64,000 nt of DNA from Siphonodentalium dalli. Lineage: Eukaryota > Mollusca > Scaphopoda > Gadilida > Siphonodentaliidae. Shown here in pieces: positions 52,419-64,000 of the stretch. Position 1 is the stretch's first letter. Each line of letters starts with the position of its first letter. The stretch lies in NCBI GenBank assembly GCA_032622095.1, contig CP136066.1:226926961-226990960 (forward strand). Reading direction: 5' to 3'. Below the pieces are notes generated by a model that made no database searches, had not been told where the DNA came from, and saw only the letters and a program-made list of their open reading frames with translations. Position numbers and translations under genes: made by a program.

Positions 52419-54460
52419 AAGAAAACTATGGTCCCATACATTCGGCGATCGGATGACACCCGCATCATGTGGTGCCCAGACTCAAGAAAACTATGGTCCC
52501 ATACATTCGGCAATCGGATGATACTCGCATCATGTGGTGCCCAGACTCAATAAAACTATGGTCCCATACATTCGGCGATCGGATGACACCCGCATCATGT
52601 GGTGCCCAGACTCAACAAAACTATGGTCCCATACATTCGGCGATCGGATGATACCATCATCATGTAGTGCCCAGACTCAAGGAAACTATGGTCCCATACA
52701 TTCGGCGATCGGATGATACCCGCATCATGAGGTGCCCAGACTCAATAAAACTATGGTCCAATACATTCGGCGATCGGATGACACCCGCATCATATGGTGC
52801 CCAGACTCAAGAAAACTATGGTCCCATACATTCGGCGATCGGATGATATCATCATCATGTGGTTCCCAGACTGAAGAAAACTATGGTCCCATACATTCGG
52901 CGATCGGATAAAACCCGCATCATGTGGTGCCATGAGTCAAGAAAACTATGGTCCCATACATTCGGCGATCGGATGACACACGCATAATGTGGTGCCCTGA
53001 GTCAATAAAACTATGGTCCCATACATTCGGCGATCGGATGATACCATCATCATGTGGTTCCCAGACTCAAGAAAACTATGGTCCCATACATTCGGCGATC
53101 GGATAAAACCCGCATCATGTGGTGCCCTGAGTCAAGAAAACTATGGTCCCATACATTCGGCGATCGGATGACACCCGCATAATGTGGTGCCAAGACTCAA
53201 TAAAACTATGGTCCCATACATTCGGCGATCGGATGATACCATCATCATTTGTTGCCCAGACTCAATAAAACTATGGTCCCATACATTCGGCGATCGGATG
53301 ACACTCGCATTATGTGGTGCCCTGAGTCAATAAAACTATGGACCCATACATTCGGAGATCGGATGATACCATCATCATTTGGTGCCCTGAGTGAAAAAAC
53401 TACGGTCCCATACATTCGGCGATCGGATGACACCCGCATCATGTGGTGCCCAGACTCAAGAAAACTATGGTCCCATACATTCGGCGATTGGATGACACCC
53501 GCATCACGTGGTTCCCAGACTCAATAAAACTATGGTACCATACATTCGGCGATCGGATGACACCCTCATCATTTGGTGCCCAGACTCAAGAAAACTATGG
53601 TCCCATACATTCGGCGATCGGATGACACCCGCATCATGTGGTGCCCTGTGTAAAAAAAAACTATGGTACCATACATTCGGCGATCGGATGATAACATCAT
53701 CATGTGGTGCCCAGACTCAAGAAAACTATGGACCCATACATTCGGCGATCGGATGACACCCGCATCATGTGGTGCCCAGACTCAAGAGAACTATGGTACC
53801 ATACATTCGTCGATCGGATGATAACATCATCATGTGGTGCCCAGACTCAAGAAAACTATGGTCCCATACATTTGGCGATCGGATGATACCATCATCATGT
53901 GGTGCCCAGACTCAAGAAAACTATGGTACCATACATTCGGCGATCGGATGACACCCGCATCATGTGGTGCACAGACTCAATAAAACTATGGTCCCATACA
54001 TTCGGCGATCGGATGATATCATCATCATGTGGTTCCCAGACTCAAGAAAACTATGGTCCCATACATTCGGCGATCGGATGATACCCGCATCATGTGGTGC
54101 CCAGACTCAATAAAACTATGATCCCATACATTCGGCGATCGGATGATACCATCATCATGTGGTGCCCTGACTCAATAAAACTATGGTCCCATACATTCGG
54201 CGATCGGATGATACCATCATTATGTGGTGCCCAGACTCAATAAAACTATGGTCCCATACATTCGGCGATCGGATGATATCATCATCATGTGGTGCCCATA
54301 CTCAAGAAAACTAGGGTCCCATACATTCGGCGATCGGATGACATCCGCATCATTTGGTGCCCTGAGTCAAGAAAACTATGGTCCCATATATTCGGCGATC
54401 GGATGATACCATCATCATTTGGTGCCCAGACTCAATAAAACTATGGTCCCATACATTCGG
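52419..54460. repeat. Segment J2: 2,079-bp tandem unit, second copy
   Basis: This follows J1 directly. The offset becomes 2,080 bp after a 9-base A-run at 53,652-53,660, against 8 in J1. Private substitutions include CATTCGTCGATCGG near 53,807, CAAGAGAAC near 53,785 and CATTTGGCG near 53,870. Confidence 0.87.
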
Positions 54461-54596
54461 CGATCGGATGACACCATCATCACGTGGTGCCCAGACTCAA
54501 TAAAACTATGGTCCCATACATTCGGCGATCGGATGATACCCGCATCACGTGGTGCCCAGACTCAATAAAACTATGGTCCCATATATTCGGCGATCG

Positions 54597-55571
54597 GATG
54601 ATACCATCATCACGTGTTGCCCAGACTCAAGGAAACTATGGTCCCATACATTCGGTGATCGGATGAAACCCGCATCATGTGGTGCCCAGACTCAATAAAA
54701 CTATGGTCCCATACAGTCGGCGATCGGATGACACCCGCATCATGTGGTGCCCTGAGGCAAAAAAACTATGGTCCCATACATTCGGCGATCGGATTACACT
54801 CGCATCATGTGGTTCCCAGACTCAAGAAAACTATGGTCCCATACATTCGGCGATCGGATGACACCCGCATTATGTGGTGCCCAGAGTCAAGAAAACTATG
54901 GTCCCATACATTCGGCGATCGGATGACACCCGCATCATGTGGTGCCCAGACTCAATAACACTATGGTCCCATACATTCGGCGATCGGATGACACCCGCAT
55001 TATGTGGTGCCCTGAGTCAAGAAAACTATGGTCCCATACATTCGGCGGTCGGATGAAACCCGCATCATGTGGTGACCATACTCAATAAAACTATGGTCCC
55101 ATACATTCGGCGATCGGATGATACCATCATCATGTGGTGCCCTGAGTCAAGGACACTATGGTCCCATACATTCGGCTATCGGATGATACCACCATAATGT
55201 GGTGCCCAGACTCAAGGAAACTATGGTCCCATACATTCGGCGATCGGATAATACCATCATCATGTGGTGCCACGAGTCAAGGACACTATGGTCCCATACA
55301 TTCGGCGATCGGATGATACCATCATCATGTGGTGCCCAGACTCAAGGACACTATGGCCCCATACATTCGGCGAACGGATGACACCCGCATCATGTGGTGC
55401 CCAGACTCAATAAAACTATGGTCCCATACATTCGGCGATCGGATGACACCCGCATCATGTGGTGCCCATACTCAATAAAACTATGGTCCCATACATTCGG
55501 CGATCGGACAACACCCGCATCATATGGTGCCCAGACTCAATAAAACTATGGTCCCATACATTCGGCGATCG
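54597..55571. repeat. Segment K1: 975-bp (15-monomer) tandem unit, first copy
   Basis: The block from the CACGTGTTGCCC monomer through CAGTCGG, GGCGGTCGG, CACCATAATG, CCACGAGTC and CGGACAACACC repeats at exactly +975 bp. Both copies share TTCGGCGAACGG (55,373 and 56,348), which supports a recent origin. Confidence 0.9.
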
Positions 55572-56550
55572 GATGATACCATCATCACGTGTTGCCCAGA
55601 CTCAAGGAAACTATGGTCCCATACATTCGGTGATCGGATGAAACCCGCATCATGTGGTGCCCAGACTCAATAAAACTATGGTCCCATACAGTCGGCGATC
55701 GGATGACACCCGCATCATGTGGTGCCCTGAGGCAAAAAAACTATGGTCCCATACATTCGGCGATCGGATTACACTCGCATCATGTGGTTCCCAGACTCAA
55801 GAAAACTATGGTCCCATACATTCGGCGATCGGATGACACCCGCATTATGTGGTGCCCAGAGTCAAGAAAACTATGGTCCCATACATTCGGCGATCGGATG
55901 ACACCCGCATCATGTGGTGCCCAGACTCAATAACACTATGGTCCCATACATTCGGCGATCGGATGACACCCGCATTATGTGGTGCCCTGAGTCAAGAAAA
56001 CTATGGTCCCATACATTCGGCGGTCGGATGAAACCCGCATCATGTGGTGACCATACTCAATAAAACTATGGTCCCATACATTCGGCGATCGGATGATACC
56101 ATCATCATGTGGTGCCCTGAGTCAAGGACACTATGGTCCCATACATTCGGCTATCGGATGATACCACCATAATGTGGTGCCCAGACTCAAGGAAACTATG
56201 GTCCCATACATTCGGCGATCGGATGATACCATCATCATGTGGTGCCACGAGTCAAGGACACTATGGTCCCATACATTCGGCGATCGGATGATACCATCAT
56301 CATGTGGTGCCCAGACTCAAGGACACTATGGCCCCATACATTCGGCGAACGGATGACACCCGCATCATGTGGTGCCCAGACTCAATAAAACTATGGTCCC
56401 ATACATTCGGCGATCGGATGACACCCGCATCATGTGGTGCCCATACTCAATAAAACTATGGTCCCATACATTCGGCGATCGGACAACACCCGCATCATAT
56501 GGTGCCCAGACTCAATAAAACTATGGTCCCATACATTCGGCGATCGGATG
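55572..56550. repeat. Segment K2: 975-bp tandem unit, second copy
   Basis: Nearly identical to K1; one difference is GATCGGATAATACC in K1 (near 55,247) against GATCGGATGATACC here. The order then continues into the CATGATGTGG monomers that normally follow in the H unit. Confidence 0.9.
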
Positions 56551-57864
56551 ACACCCGCATGATGTGGTGCCCAGACTCAATAAAACTATGGTCCCATACA
56601 TTCGGCGATCGGATAACACCCGCATCATATGGTGCCCAGACTCAATAAAACTATGGTCCCATACATTCGGCGATCGGATGACACCCGCATGATGTGGTGC
56701 CCAGACTCAATAAAACTATGGTCCCATACATGCGGCGATCGGATTACACCCTCATCATGTGGTGCCCAGACTCAATAAAACTATGGTCCCATACATTCGG
56801 CGATCGGATGAAACCCGCTTCATGTGGTGCCAAGACTCAAGAAAACTATGGTCCCATACATTCGGCGATCGGATGACACCCGCATCATGTGGTGCCCAGA
56901 CTCAAGAAAACTATGGTCCCATACATTCGGCGATCGGATGAAACCCGCATCATGTGGTGCCCAGACTCAAGGAAACTATGGTCCCATTCATTCGGCGATC
57001 TGATGATACCATCATCATGTGGTGCCCAGACTCATGAAAACTATGGTCCCATACATTCGGCGATCGGATGATACCATCATCATGTGGTGCCCAGACTCAA
57101 GAAAACTATGGTCCCATACATTCGGCGATCGGATGATACCATCATAATGTGGTGCCCTGCGTCAAGAAAACTATGGTCCCATACATTCGGCGATCGGATG
57201 ACACCCGCGTCATGTGGTGCCCAGACTCAAGAAAACTATGGTCCCATACATTCGGCGATCGGATGACACCCGCATAATGTGGTGCCCAGACTCAATAAAA
57301 CTATGGTCCCATACATTCGGCGATCGGATGACACTCGCATCACGTAGTGACCAGACTCAATAAAACTATGGTCCCATACATTCGGCGATCGGATGACACC
57401 TACAAAATGTGGTGCTCAGACTCAATAAAACTATGGTCCCATACATTCGGCGATCGGATGACACCTGCATCATTTGGTGCCCTGAGTCAAGAAAATTATG
57501 GTCCCATACATTTGGCGATCGGATGACACCCGCATCATATGGTGCCCTGAGTCAAGAAAACTATGGTCCCATACATTCGGTGATCGGATGAAACCCGCAT
57601 CACGTGGTGCCCAGACTCAAGAAAACTATGGTCCCATACATTCGGCGATCGGATGAAACCCGCATCACGTGGTGCCCAGACTCAAGGAAACTATGGTCCC
57701 ATACATTCGGCGATCGGATGAAACCCGCATCATGTGGTGCCCAGACTCAATAAAACTATGGTCCCATACAGTCGGCGATCGGATGACACCCGCATCATGT
57801 GGTGCCCTGGGGCAAAACAAACTATGGTCCCATACATTCGGCGATCAGATTACACTCGCATCAT

Positions 57865-57893
57865 GTGGTTCCCAGACTCAAGAAAACCATAAT
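57865..57893. repeat. 29-bp truncated monomer at a block junction
   Basis: GTGG at 57,865 and the next GTGG at 57,894 are only 29 bp apart, so 36 bp are missing: TATGGTCCCATA, CGATCG and the first dyad arm. CAAGAAAAC joins directly to CATAATGTGG at 57,887-57,889. Left of it the order is that of the H unit near 46.58 kb; right of it the order is that near 33.3 kb or 61.6 kb. It is the clearest out-of-register break in the window and gives rise to its longest spurious ORF (135 codons). Confidence 0.92.
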
Positions 57894-57894
57894 G

Positions 57895-59912
57895 TGGTGC
57901 CCAGACTCAATAAAACTATGGTCCCATACATTCGGCGATCGGATGAAACCCGCATCATGTGGTGCCCAGACTCAATAACACTATGGTCCCATACATTCGG
58001 CGATCGGATGACACCCGCATCATGTGGTGCACTGAGTCAAGAAAACTATGGTCCCATACATTCGGCAATCGTATGATATCATCATCATGTGGTGCCCAGA
58101 CTCAAGAAAACTATGGTCCCATACACTCGGCGATCGGATGAAACCCGCATCATTTGGTGCCATGAGTCAAGAAAACTATGGTCCCATACATTCGGCGATC
58201 GGATGATACCATCATCATGTGGTGCCCACACTCAAGGACACTATGGTCCCATACATTCGGGGATCGGATGACACCGCATCATGTGGTGCTCAGACTCAAT
58301 AAAACTATGGTCCCATACATTCGGCGATCGGATGACACCCGCATCACGTGGTGCCCAGACTCAAGAAAACTATGGTCCCATACATTCGGCAATCGGATGA
58401 TACTCGCATCATGTGGTGCCCAGAATCAATAAAACTATGGTCCCATACATTCGGCGATCGGATGACAACCGCATCATGTGGTGCCCAGACTCAACAAAAC
58501 TATGGTCCCATACATTCGGCGATCGGATGATACCATCATCATGTAGTGCCCAGACTCAAGGAAACTATGGTCCCATACATTCGGCGATCGGATGATACCC
58601 GCAACATGAGGTGCCCAGACTCAATAAAACTATGGTCCAATACATTCGGCGATCGGATGACACCCGCATCATGTGGTGCCCAGACTCAAGAAAACTATGG
58701 TCCCATACATTCGGCGATCGGATGATACCATCATCATGTGGTTCCCAGACTGAAGAAAACTATGGTCCCATACATTCGGCGATCGGATAAAACCCGCATC
58801 ATGTGGTGCCATGAGTCAAGAAAACTATGGTCCCATACATTCGGCGATCGGATGACACCCGCATAATGTGGTGCCCTGAGTCAATAAATCTATGGTCCCA
58901 TACATTCGGCGATCGGATGATACCATCATCATGTGGTTCCCAGACTCAAGAAAACTATGGTCCCATACATTCGGCGATCGGATAAAACCCGCATCATGTG
59001 GTGCCCTGAGTCAAGAAAACTATGGTCACATACATTCGGCGATCGGATGACACCCGCATAATGTGGTGCCCAGACTCAATAAAACTATGGTCCCATACAT
59101 TCGGCGATCGGATGATACCATCATCATTTGTTGCCCAGACTCAATAAAACTATGGTCCCATACATTCGGCGATCGGATGACACTCGCATTATGTGGTGCC
59201 CTGAGTCAATAAAACTATGGACCCATACATTCGGAGATCGGATGATACCATCATCATTTGGTGCCCTGAGTGAAAAAACTACGGTCCCATACATTCGGCG
59301 ATCGGATGACACCCGCATCATGTGGTGCCCAGACTCAAGAAAACTATGGTCCCATACATTCGGCGATTGGATGACACCCGCATCACGTGGTTCCCAGACT
59401 CAATAAAACTATGGTCCCATACATTCGGCGATCGGATGATACCATCATCATGTGGTGCCCAGACTCAAGAAAACTAGGGTCCCATACATTCGGCGATCGG
59501 ATTACACCCTCATCATTTGGTGCCCAGACTCAAGAAAACTATGGTCCCATACATTCGGCGATCGGATGACACCCGCATCATGTGGTGCCCTGTGTAAAAA
59601 AAACTATGGTACCATACATTCGGCGATCGGATGATAACATCATCATGTGGTGCCCAGACTCAAGAAAACTATGGACCCATACATTCGGCGATAGGGTGAC
59701 ACCCGCATCATGTGGTGCCCAGACTCAAGAAAACTATGGTACCATACATTCGGCGATCGGATGATAACATCATCATGTGGTGCCCAGACTCAAGAAAACT
59801 ATGGTCCCATACATTCGGCGATCGGATGATACCATCATCATGTGGTGCCTAGACTCAAGAAAACTATGGTACCATACATTCGGCGATCGGATGACACCCG
59901 CATCATGTGGTG
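57895..59912. repeat. Segment L1: about 2.0-kb block, first copy
   Basis: Repeats at 61.6-63.6 kb with offset 3,700-3,701 bp (57 monomers minus 4 or 5). Shared markers include CAGAATCAATAAAAC (58,431 and 62,132), GGTCACATAC (59,025 and 62,726), GAGTGAAAAAACTACGG and GATAGGGTGACACC (59,691 and 63,392). Confidence 0.86.
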
Positions 59913-60029
59913 CACAGACTCAATAAAACTATGGTCCCATACATTCGGCGATCGGATGATATCATCATCATGTGGTGCCCAGATTCAAGCAAACTATGGT
60001 CCCATACATTCGGCGATCGGATGATACCC

Positions 60030-60672
60030 GCATCATGTGGTGCCCAGACTCAATAAAACTATGGTCCCATATATTCGGCGATCGGATGACACCCGCATCT
60101 TGTGGTGCCCAGACTCAATAAAACTATGGTCCCATACATTCGGCGATCGGATGACACCCGCATCATGTGGTACCCAGACTCAAGGAAACTATGGTCCCAT
60201 ACATTCGGCGATCGGATGACACTCGCATCATGTGGTGCCCAGACTCAATAAAACTATGGTCCCATACATTCGGCGATCGGATGACACCCGCATCATGTGG
60301 TGCCCTGAGTCAAGAAAATTATGGTCCCATACATTCGGCGATCGGATGATACCATCATCATTGGTGCCCAGACTCAATAAAACTATGGTCCCATACATTC
60401 GGCGATCGGGTGAAACCCGCATCATGTGGTGCCCAGACTCAATAACACTATGGTCCCATACATTCGGCGATCGGATGACACCCGCATCATGTGGTGCACT
60501 GAGTCAAGAAAACTATGGTCCCATACATTCGGCAATCGTATGATATCATCATCATGTGGTGCCCAGACTCAAGAAAACTATGGTCCCATACACTCGGCGA
60601 TCGGATGAAACCCGCATCATTTGGTGCCCTGAGTCAAGAAAACTATGGTCCCATACATTCGGCGATCGGATG
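60030..60672. repeat. Segment N1: 1,233-bp-spaced block, first copy
   Basis: Contains CATCTTGTGG, GGTACCCAGAC, the one-base-deleted CATCATTGG (60,358) and ATCGTATGATATC. The same series lies at +1,233 bp (19 monomers minus 2), at 61.26-61.90 kb. It is also the order seen at 33.0-33.6 and 41.1-41.7 kb. Confidence 0.85.
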
Positions 60673-61077
60673 ACACCCGCATCATGTGGTGCCCAGCTCA
60701 ATAACACTATGGTCCCATACCTTCGGCGATAGGATGGCACCCGCATCATGTGGTACGCAGACTCAACAAAACTATGGTCCCATACATTCGGCGATCGGAT
60801 GACACCCGCATCATGTGGTACCCAGACTCAAGAAAACTATGGTCCCATACATTCGGCGATCGGATGACACCCGCATCACGTGGTGCCCAGACTCAAGAAC
60901 ACTATGGTCCCATACATTCGGCGATCGGATGACACTCGCATCATATGGTGACCAGACTCAATAAAACTATGGTCCCATACATTCGGCAATCGGATGATAC
61001 CATCATCATGTGGTGCCCTGCGTCAAGAAAACTATGGTCCCATACATTCGGCGATCTGATGACACCCGCATCACATG
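60655..61077. repeat. Segment M1: start of a 2,922-bp repeat unit
   Basis: Starts with a monomer lacking two bases (CCCAGCTCAATAACAC near 60,694) followed by ACCTTCGGCGATAGGATGGC and GGTACGCAGAC. The same series returns at +2,922 bp (45 monomers minus 3) and runs to the end of the window. Confidence 0.87.
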
Positions 61078-61262
61078 GTGCCCAGACTCAATAAAACTAT
61101 GGTCCCATAAATTCGGCGATCGGATGATACCATCATCATGTGGTTCCCAGACTCAAGGAAACTATGGTCCCATACATTCGGCGATCGGATGAAACCCGCA
61201 TCATGTGGTGCCCTGCGTCAATAAAACTATGGTCCCATACATTCGGCGATCGGATGACACCC

Positions 61263-61905
61263 GCATCATGTGGTGCCCAGACTCAATAAAACTATGGTCC
61301 CATACATTCGGCGATCGGATGACACCCGCATCTTGTGGTGCCCAGACTCAATAAAACTATGGTCCCATACATTCGGCGATCGGATGACACCCGCATCATG
61401 TGGTACACAGACTCAAGGAAACTATGGTCCCATACATTCGGCGATCGGATGACACTCGCATCATGTGGTGCCCAGACTCAATAAAACTATGGTCCCATAC
61501 ATTCGGCGATCGGATGACACCCGCATCATGTGGTGCCCTGAGTCAAGAAAACTATGGTCCCATACATTCGGCGATCGGATGATACCATCATCATTGGTGC
61601 CCAGACTCAATAAAACTATGGTCCCATACATTCGGCGATCGGATGAAACCCGCATCATGTGGTGCCCAGACTCAATAACACTATGGTCCCATACATTCGG
61701 CGATCGGATGACACCCGCATCATGTGGTGCACTGAGTCAAGAAAACTATGGTCCCATACATTCGGCAATCGTATGATATCATCATCATGTGGTGCCCAGA
61801 CTCAAGAAAACTATGGTCCCATACACTCGGCGAACGGATGAAACCCGCATCATTTGGTGCCCTGAGTCAAGAAAACTATGGTCCCATACATTCGGCGATC
61901 GGATG
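61263..61905. repeat. Segment N2: second copy of the N block
   Basis: Same order as N1 with private changes such as GGTACACAGAC (61,405) and TCGGCGAACGG (61,829). It leads into L2. Confidence 0.85.
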
Positions 61906-63613
61906 ATACCATCATCATGTGGTGCCCACACTCAAGGACACTATGGTCCCATACATTCGGGGATCGGATGACACCCGCATAATGTGGTGCCCAGACTCAA
62001 GAAAACTATGGTCCCATACATTCGGCGATCGGATGACACCCGCATCACGTGGTGCCCAGACTCAAGAAAACTATGGTCCCATACATTCGGCAATCGGATG
62101 ATACTCGCATCATGTGGTGCCCAGAATCAATAAAACTATGGTCCCATACATTCGGCGATCGGATGACACCCGCATCATGTGGTGCCCAGACTCAACAAAA
62201 CTATGGTCCCATACATTCGGCGATCGGATGATACCATCATCATGTAGTGCCCAGACTCAAGGAAACTATGGTCCCATACATTCGGCGATCGGATGATACC
62301 CGCATCATGAGGTGCCCAGACTCAATAAAACTATGGTCCAATACATTCGGCGATCGGATGACACCCGCATCATGTGGTGCCCAGACTCAAGAAAACTATG
62401 GTCCCATACATTCGGCGATCGGATGATACCATCATCATGTGGTTCCCAGACTGAAGAAAACTATGGTCCCATACATTCGGCGATCGGATAAAACCCGCAT
62501 CATGTGGTGCCATGAGTCAAGAAAACTATGGTCCCATACATTCGGCGATCGGATGACACCCGCATAATGTGGTGCCCTGAGTCAATAAAACTATGGTCCC
62601 ATACATTCGGCGATCGGATGATACCATCATCATGTGGTTCCCAGACTCAAGAAAACTATGGTCCCATACATTCGGCGATCGGATAAAACCCGCATCATGT
62701 GGTGCCCTGAGTCAAGAAAACTATGGTCACATACATTCGGCGATCGGATGACACCCGCATAATGTGGTGCCCAGACTCAATAAAACTATGGTCCCATACA
62801 TTCGGCGATCGGATGATAACATCATCATTTGTTGCCCAGACTCCATAAAACTATGGTCCCATACATTCGGCGATCGGATGACACTCGCATTATGTGGTGC
62901 CCTGAGTCAATAAAACTATGGACCCATACATTCGGAGATCGGATGATACCATCATCATTTGGTGCCCTGAGTGAAAAAACTACGGTCCCATACATTCGGC
63001 AATCGGATGACACCCGCATCATGTGGTGCCCAGACTCAAGAAAACTATGGTCCCATACATTCGGCGATTGGATGACACCCGCATCACGTGGTTCCCAGAC
63101 TCAATAAAACTATGGTCCCATACATTCGGCGATCGGATGATACCATCATCATGTGGTGCCCAGACTCAAGAAAACTAGGGTCCCATACATTCGGCGATCG
63201 GATTACACCCTCATCATTTGGTGCCCAGACTCAAGAAAACTATGGTCCCATACATTCGGCGATCGGATGACACCCGCATCATGTGGTGCCCTGTGTAAAA
63301 AAAACTATGGTACCATACATTCAGCGATCGGATGATAACATCATCATGTGGTGCCCAGACTCAAGAAAACTATGGACCCATACATTCGGCGATAGGGTGA
63401 CACCCGCATCATGTGGTGCCCAGACTCAAGAAAACTATGGTACCATACATTCGGCGATCGGATGATAACATCATCATGTGGTGCCCAGACTCAAGAAAAC
63501 TATGGTCCCATACATTCGGCGATCGGATGATACCATCATCATGTGGTGCCCAGACTCAAGAAAACTATGGTACCATACATTCGGCGATCGGATGACACCC
63601 GCATCATGTGGTG
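61595..63613. repeat. Segment L2: second copy of the L block
   Basis: Matches L1 in order. One-base differences include CTCCATAAAAC near 62,842 and ATTCAGCGATCGG near 63,321. In L1 the corresponding place near 58,270 has GACACCGCATC, a one-base deletion absent here. Confidence 0.85.
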
Positions 63614-64000
63614 CCCAGCTCAATAACACTATGGTCCCATACCTTCGGCGATAGGATGGCACCCGCATCATGTGGTACGCAGACTCAACAAAACTATGGT
63701 CCCATACATTCGGCGATCGGATGACACCCGCATCATGTGGTACCCAGACTCAAGAAAACTATGGTCCCATACATTCGGCGATCGGATGACACCCGCATCA
63801 CGTGGTGCCCAGACTCAAGAACACTATGGTCCCATACATTCGGCGATCGGATGACACTCGCATCATATGGTGACCAGACTCAATAAAACTATGGTCCCAT
63901 ACATTCGGCAATCGGATGATACCATCATCATGTGGTGCCCTGCGTCAAGAAAACTATGGTCCCATACATTCGGCGATCTGATGACACCCGCATCACATGG
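63577..64000. repeat. Segment M2: second copy of M1, cut by the window end
   Basis: Repeats 60,655-61,078 with no difference that I could see, including the 2-base-deleted CCCAGCTC monomer and the rare CACATG at 63,994-63,999 (twin at 61,072). The array therefore continues past the right edge with at least a second 2,922-bp unit. Confidence 0.88.

Larger units (their letters stand above)
53600..57887. repeat. Partial fourth copy of the H unit (H4), ending at a 29-bp monomer
   Basis: Order matches 43.4-46.58 kb of H3 at +10,332 bp up to about 55.5 kb and at +11,307 bp afterwards, the difference being the internal 975-bp duplication. It is more diverged from H1-H3 than they are from one another, with TACAAAATG near 57,401 and CAAAACAAACTATGG near 57,815 as private changes. 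It stops abruptly at the truncated monomer at 57,865-57,893. Confidence 0.82.
1..64000. repeat. 65-bp tandem satellite array filling the whole window
   Basis: About 985 head-to-tail copies of a 65-bp monomer cover every base, all in one orientation; I saw no inverted copy. Landmarks recurring every 65 bp are CATCATGTGG, CCCAGACTCAA, TATGGTCCCATA, ATTCGGCGATCGGATGA and either CACCCG or TACCAT before the next copy. No unique sequence, transposon, gene or RNA gene interrupts it, so every stretch without a gene in this window holds this repeat. Pure arrays of this size are typical of eukaryotic centromeric, pericentromeric or subtelomeric heterochromatin; that location is inference. The family is not one I recognise. 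Each monomer has a CGATCG site, so a PvuI digest should give a 65-bp ladder. Both ends of the window are cut inside the array, so its true length is unknown. Confidence 0.99.

Noticed and set aside
148-63854. Hundreds of overlapping ORFs of 60 codons, with a few up to 135 codons, that look like a repeat protein family
   Set aside because: Their lengths follow from the 65-bp period: a frame opens at ATGGTG/ATGTGG, crosses three monomers in three frames and ends at the TGA of GGATGA. They appear only where the third monomer has CAAGAA, CAAGGA or CAACAA instead of CAATAA. Longer ones arise at indels such as 57,865-57,893. Overlapping ORFs every 65 bp in all frames and on both strands cannot all be genes, and no codon-level constraint is visible.
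1-64000. CRISPR array: a constant stretch of about 29 bp alternating with a variable stretch of about 36 bp
   Set aside because: The variable parts are homologous to one another and differ by a few recurrent substitutions, so they are not independent spacers. There is no leader and no cas gene, and about 985 units would be unprecedented.
1-64000. Inverted repeats or insertion of a mobile element within the array
   Set aside because: Every monomer inspected is in the same orientation, and no segment without the 65-bp landmarks longer than one monomer was found. Minus-strand ORFs such as 3,459-3,701 are reverse readings of the same repeat.
1-64000. rRNA, tRNA, 5S or snRNA gene repeat
   Set aside because: The 65-bp unit is too short, and I see no A/B boxes in tRNA spacing, no cloverleaf and no rRNA-like core sequence.
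1-64000. Telomeric or microsatellite-type simple repeat
   Set aside because: The unit is a complex 65-mer. Internal direct similarity is limited to short words such as CATCATCATG, with no TTAGGG-like or other simple run.

Overview
The window is one uninterrupted satellite DNA array: about 985 head-to-tail copies of a 65-bp monomer (about 51% GC, four CpGs in the commonest form), all in the same orientation from base 1 to base 64000. I found no protein gene, RNA gene, transposon, origin or unique-sequence island. Because 65 = 3x21+2, any reading frame passes through all three frames of the monomer in turn. It meets a stop (TGA in GGATGA, or TAA in CAATAAAAC) roughly every three monomers, which produces long series of spurious 60-codon ORFs. 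A 64-kb pure satellite block points to a eukaryotic chromosome, most likely centromeric, pericentromeric or subtelomeric heterochromatin assembled from long reads. I do not recognise the family and cannot name the organism.

In a frame starting at CATCATGTGG (reference copy 142-206), each monomer holds an E-box-like hexamer (positions 4-9), an A-rich CAATAAAAC/CAAGAAAAC segment (21-29), a 12-bp near-palindrome TATGGTCCCATA (30-41), a CGATCG palindrome (49-54) and a dyad GATGAT-ACC-ATCATC or its weaker relative across the monomer junction (55-4). Positions about 28-56 look more constant than the rest. Most diagnostic variation lies at 4-6, 12-20, 24-28 and 60-65.

Above the monomer, the array is a mosaic of nested, mostly tandem segmental duplications. 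Their offsets are whole numbers of monomers give or take a few shared indels. From left to right: an about 3.7-kb block at 0.56-4.31 kb has a diverged relative at 21.63-25.7 kb. An about 6.05-kb unit (2.81-8.86 kb) is tandemly duplicated to 15.5 kb with very few differences. A 2,080-bp and a 2,600-bp step follow to 21.3 kb. Smaller duplications of 2,339 and 585 bp lie at 23.7-28.5 kb. A 7.2-8.0-kb higher-order unit is present about three times at 27.9-48 kb, with a partial, rearranged fourth copy at 53.6-57.9 kb. Blocks of 2,079, 975, 3,700, 1,233 and 2,922 bp fill 50.3-64 kb. The window ends inside a repeat unit, so the array continues beyond it.

The small indels (64-bp monomers, a GGT insertion, a 29-bp and a 52-bp truncated monomer, a 9-bp duplication) act as lineage markers for these segments. 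The picture fits unequal crossing over and gene conversion in register, with rare out-of-register breaks. All boundaries and identities were read by eye and are approximate to about one monomer.
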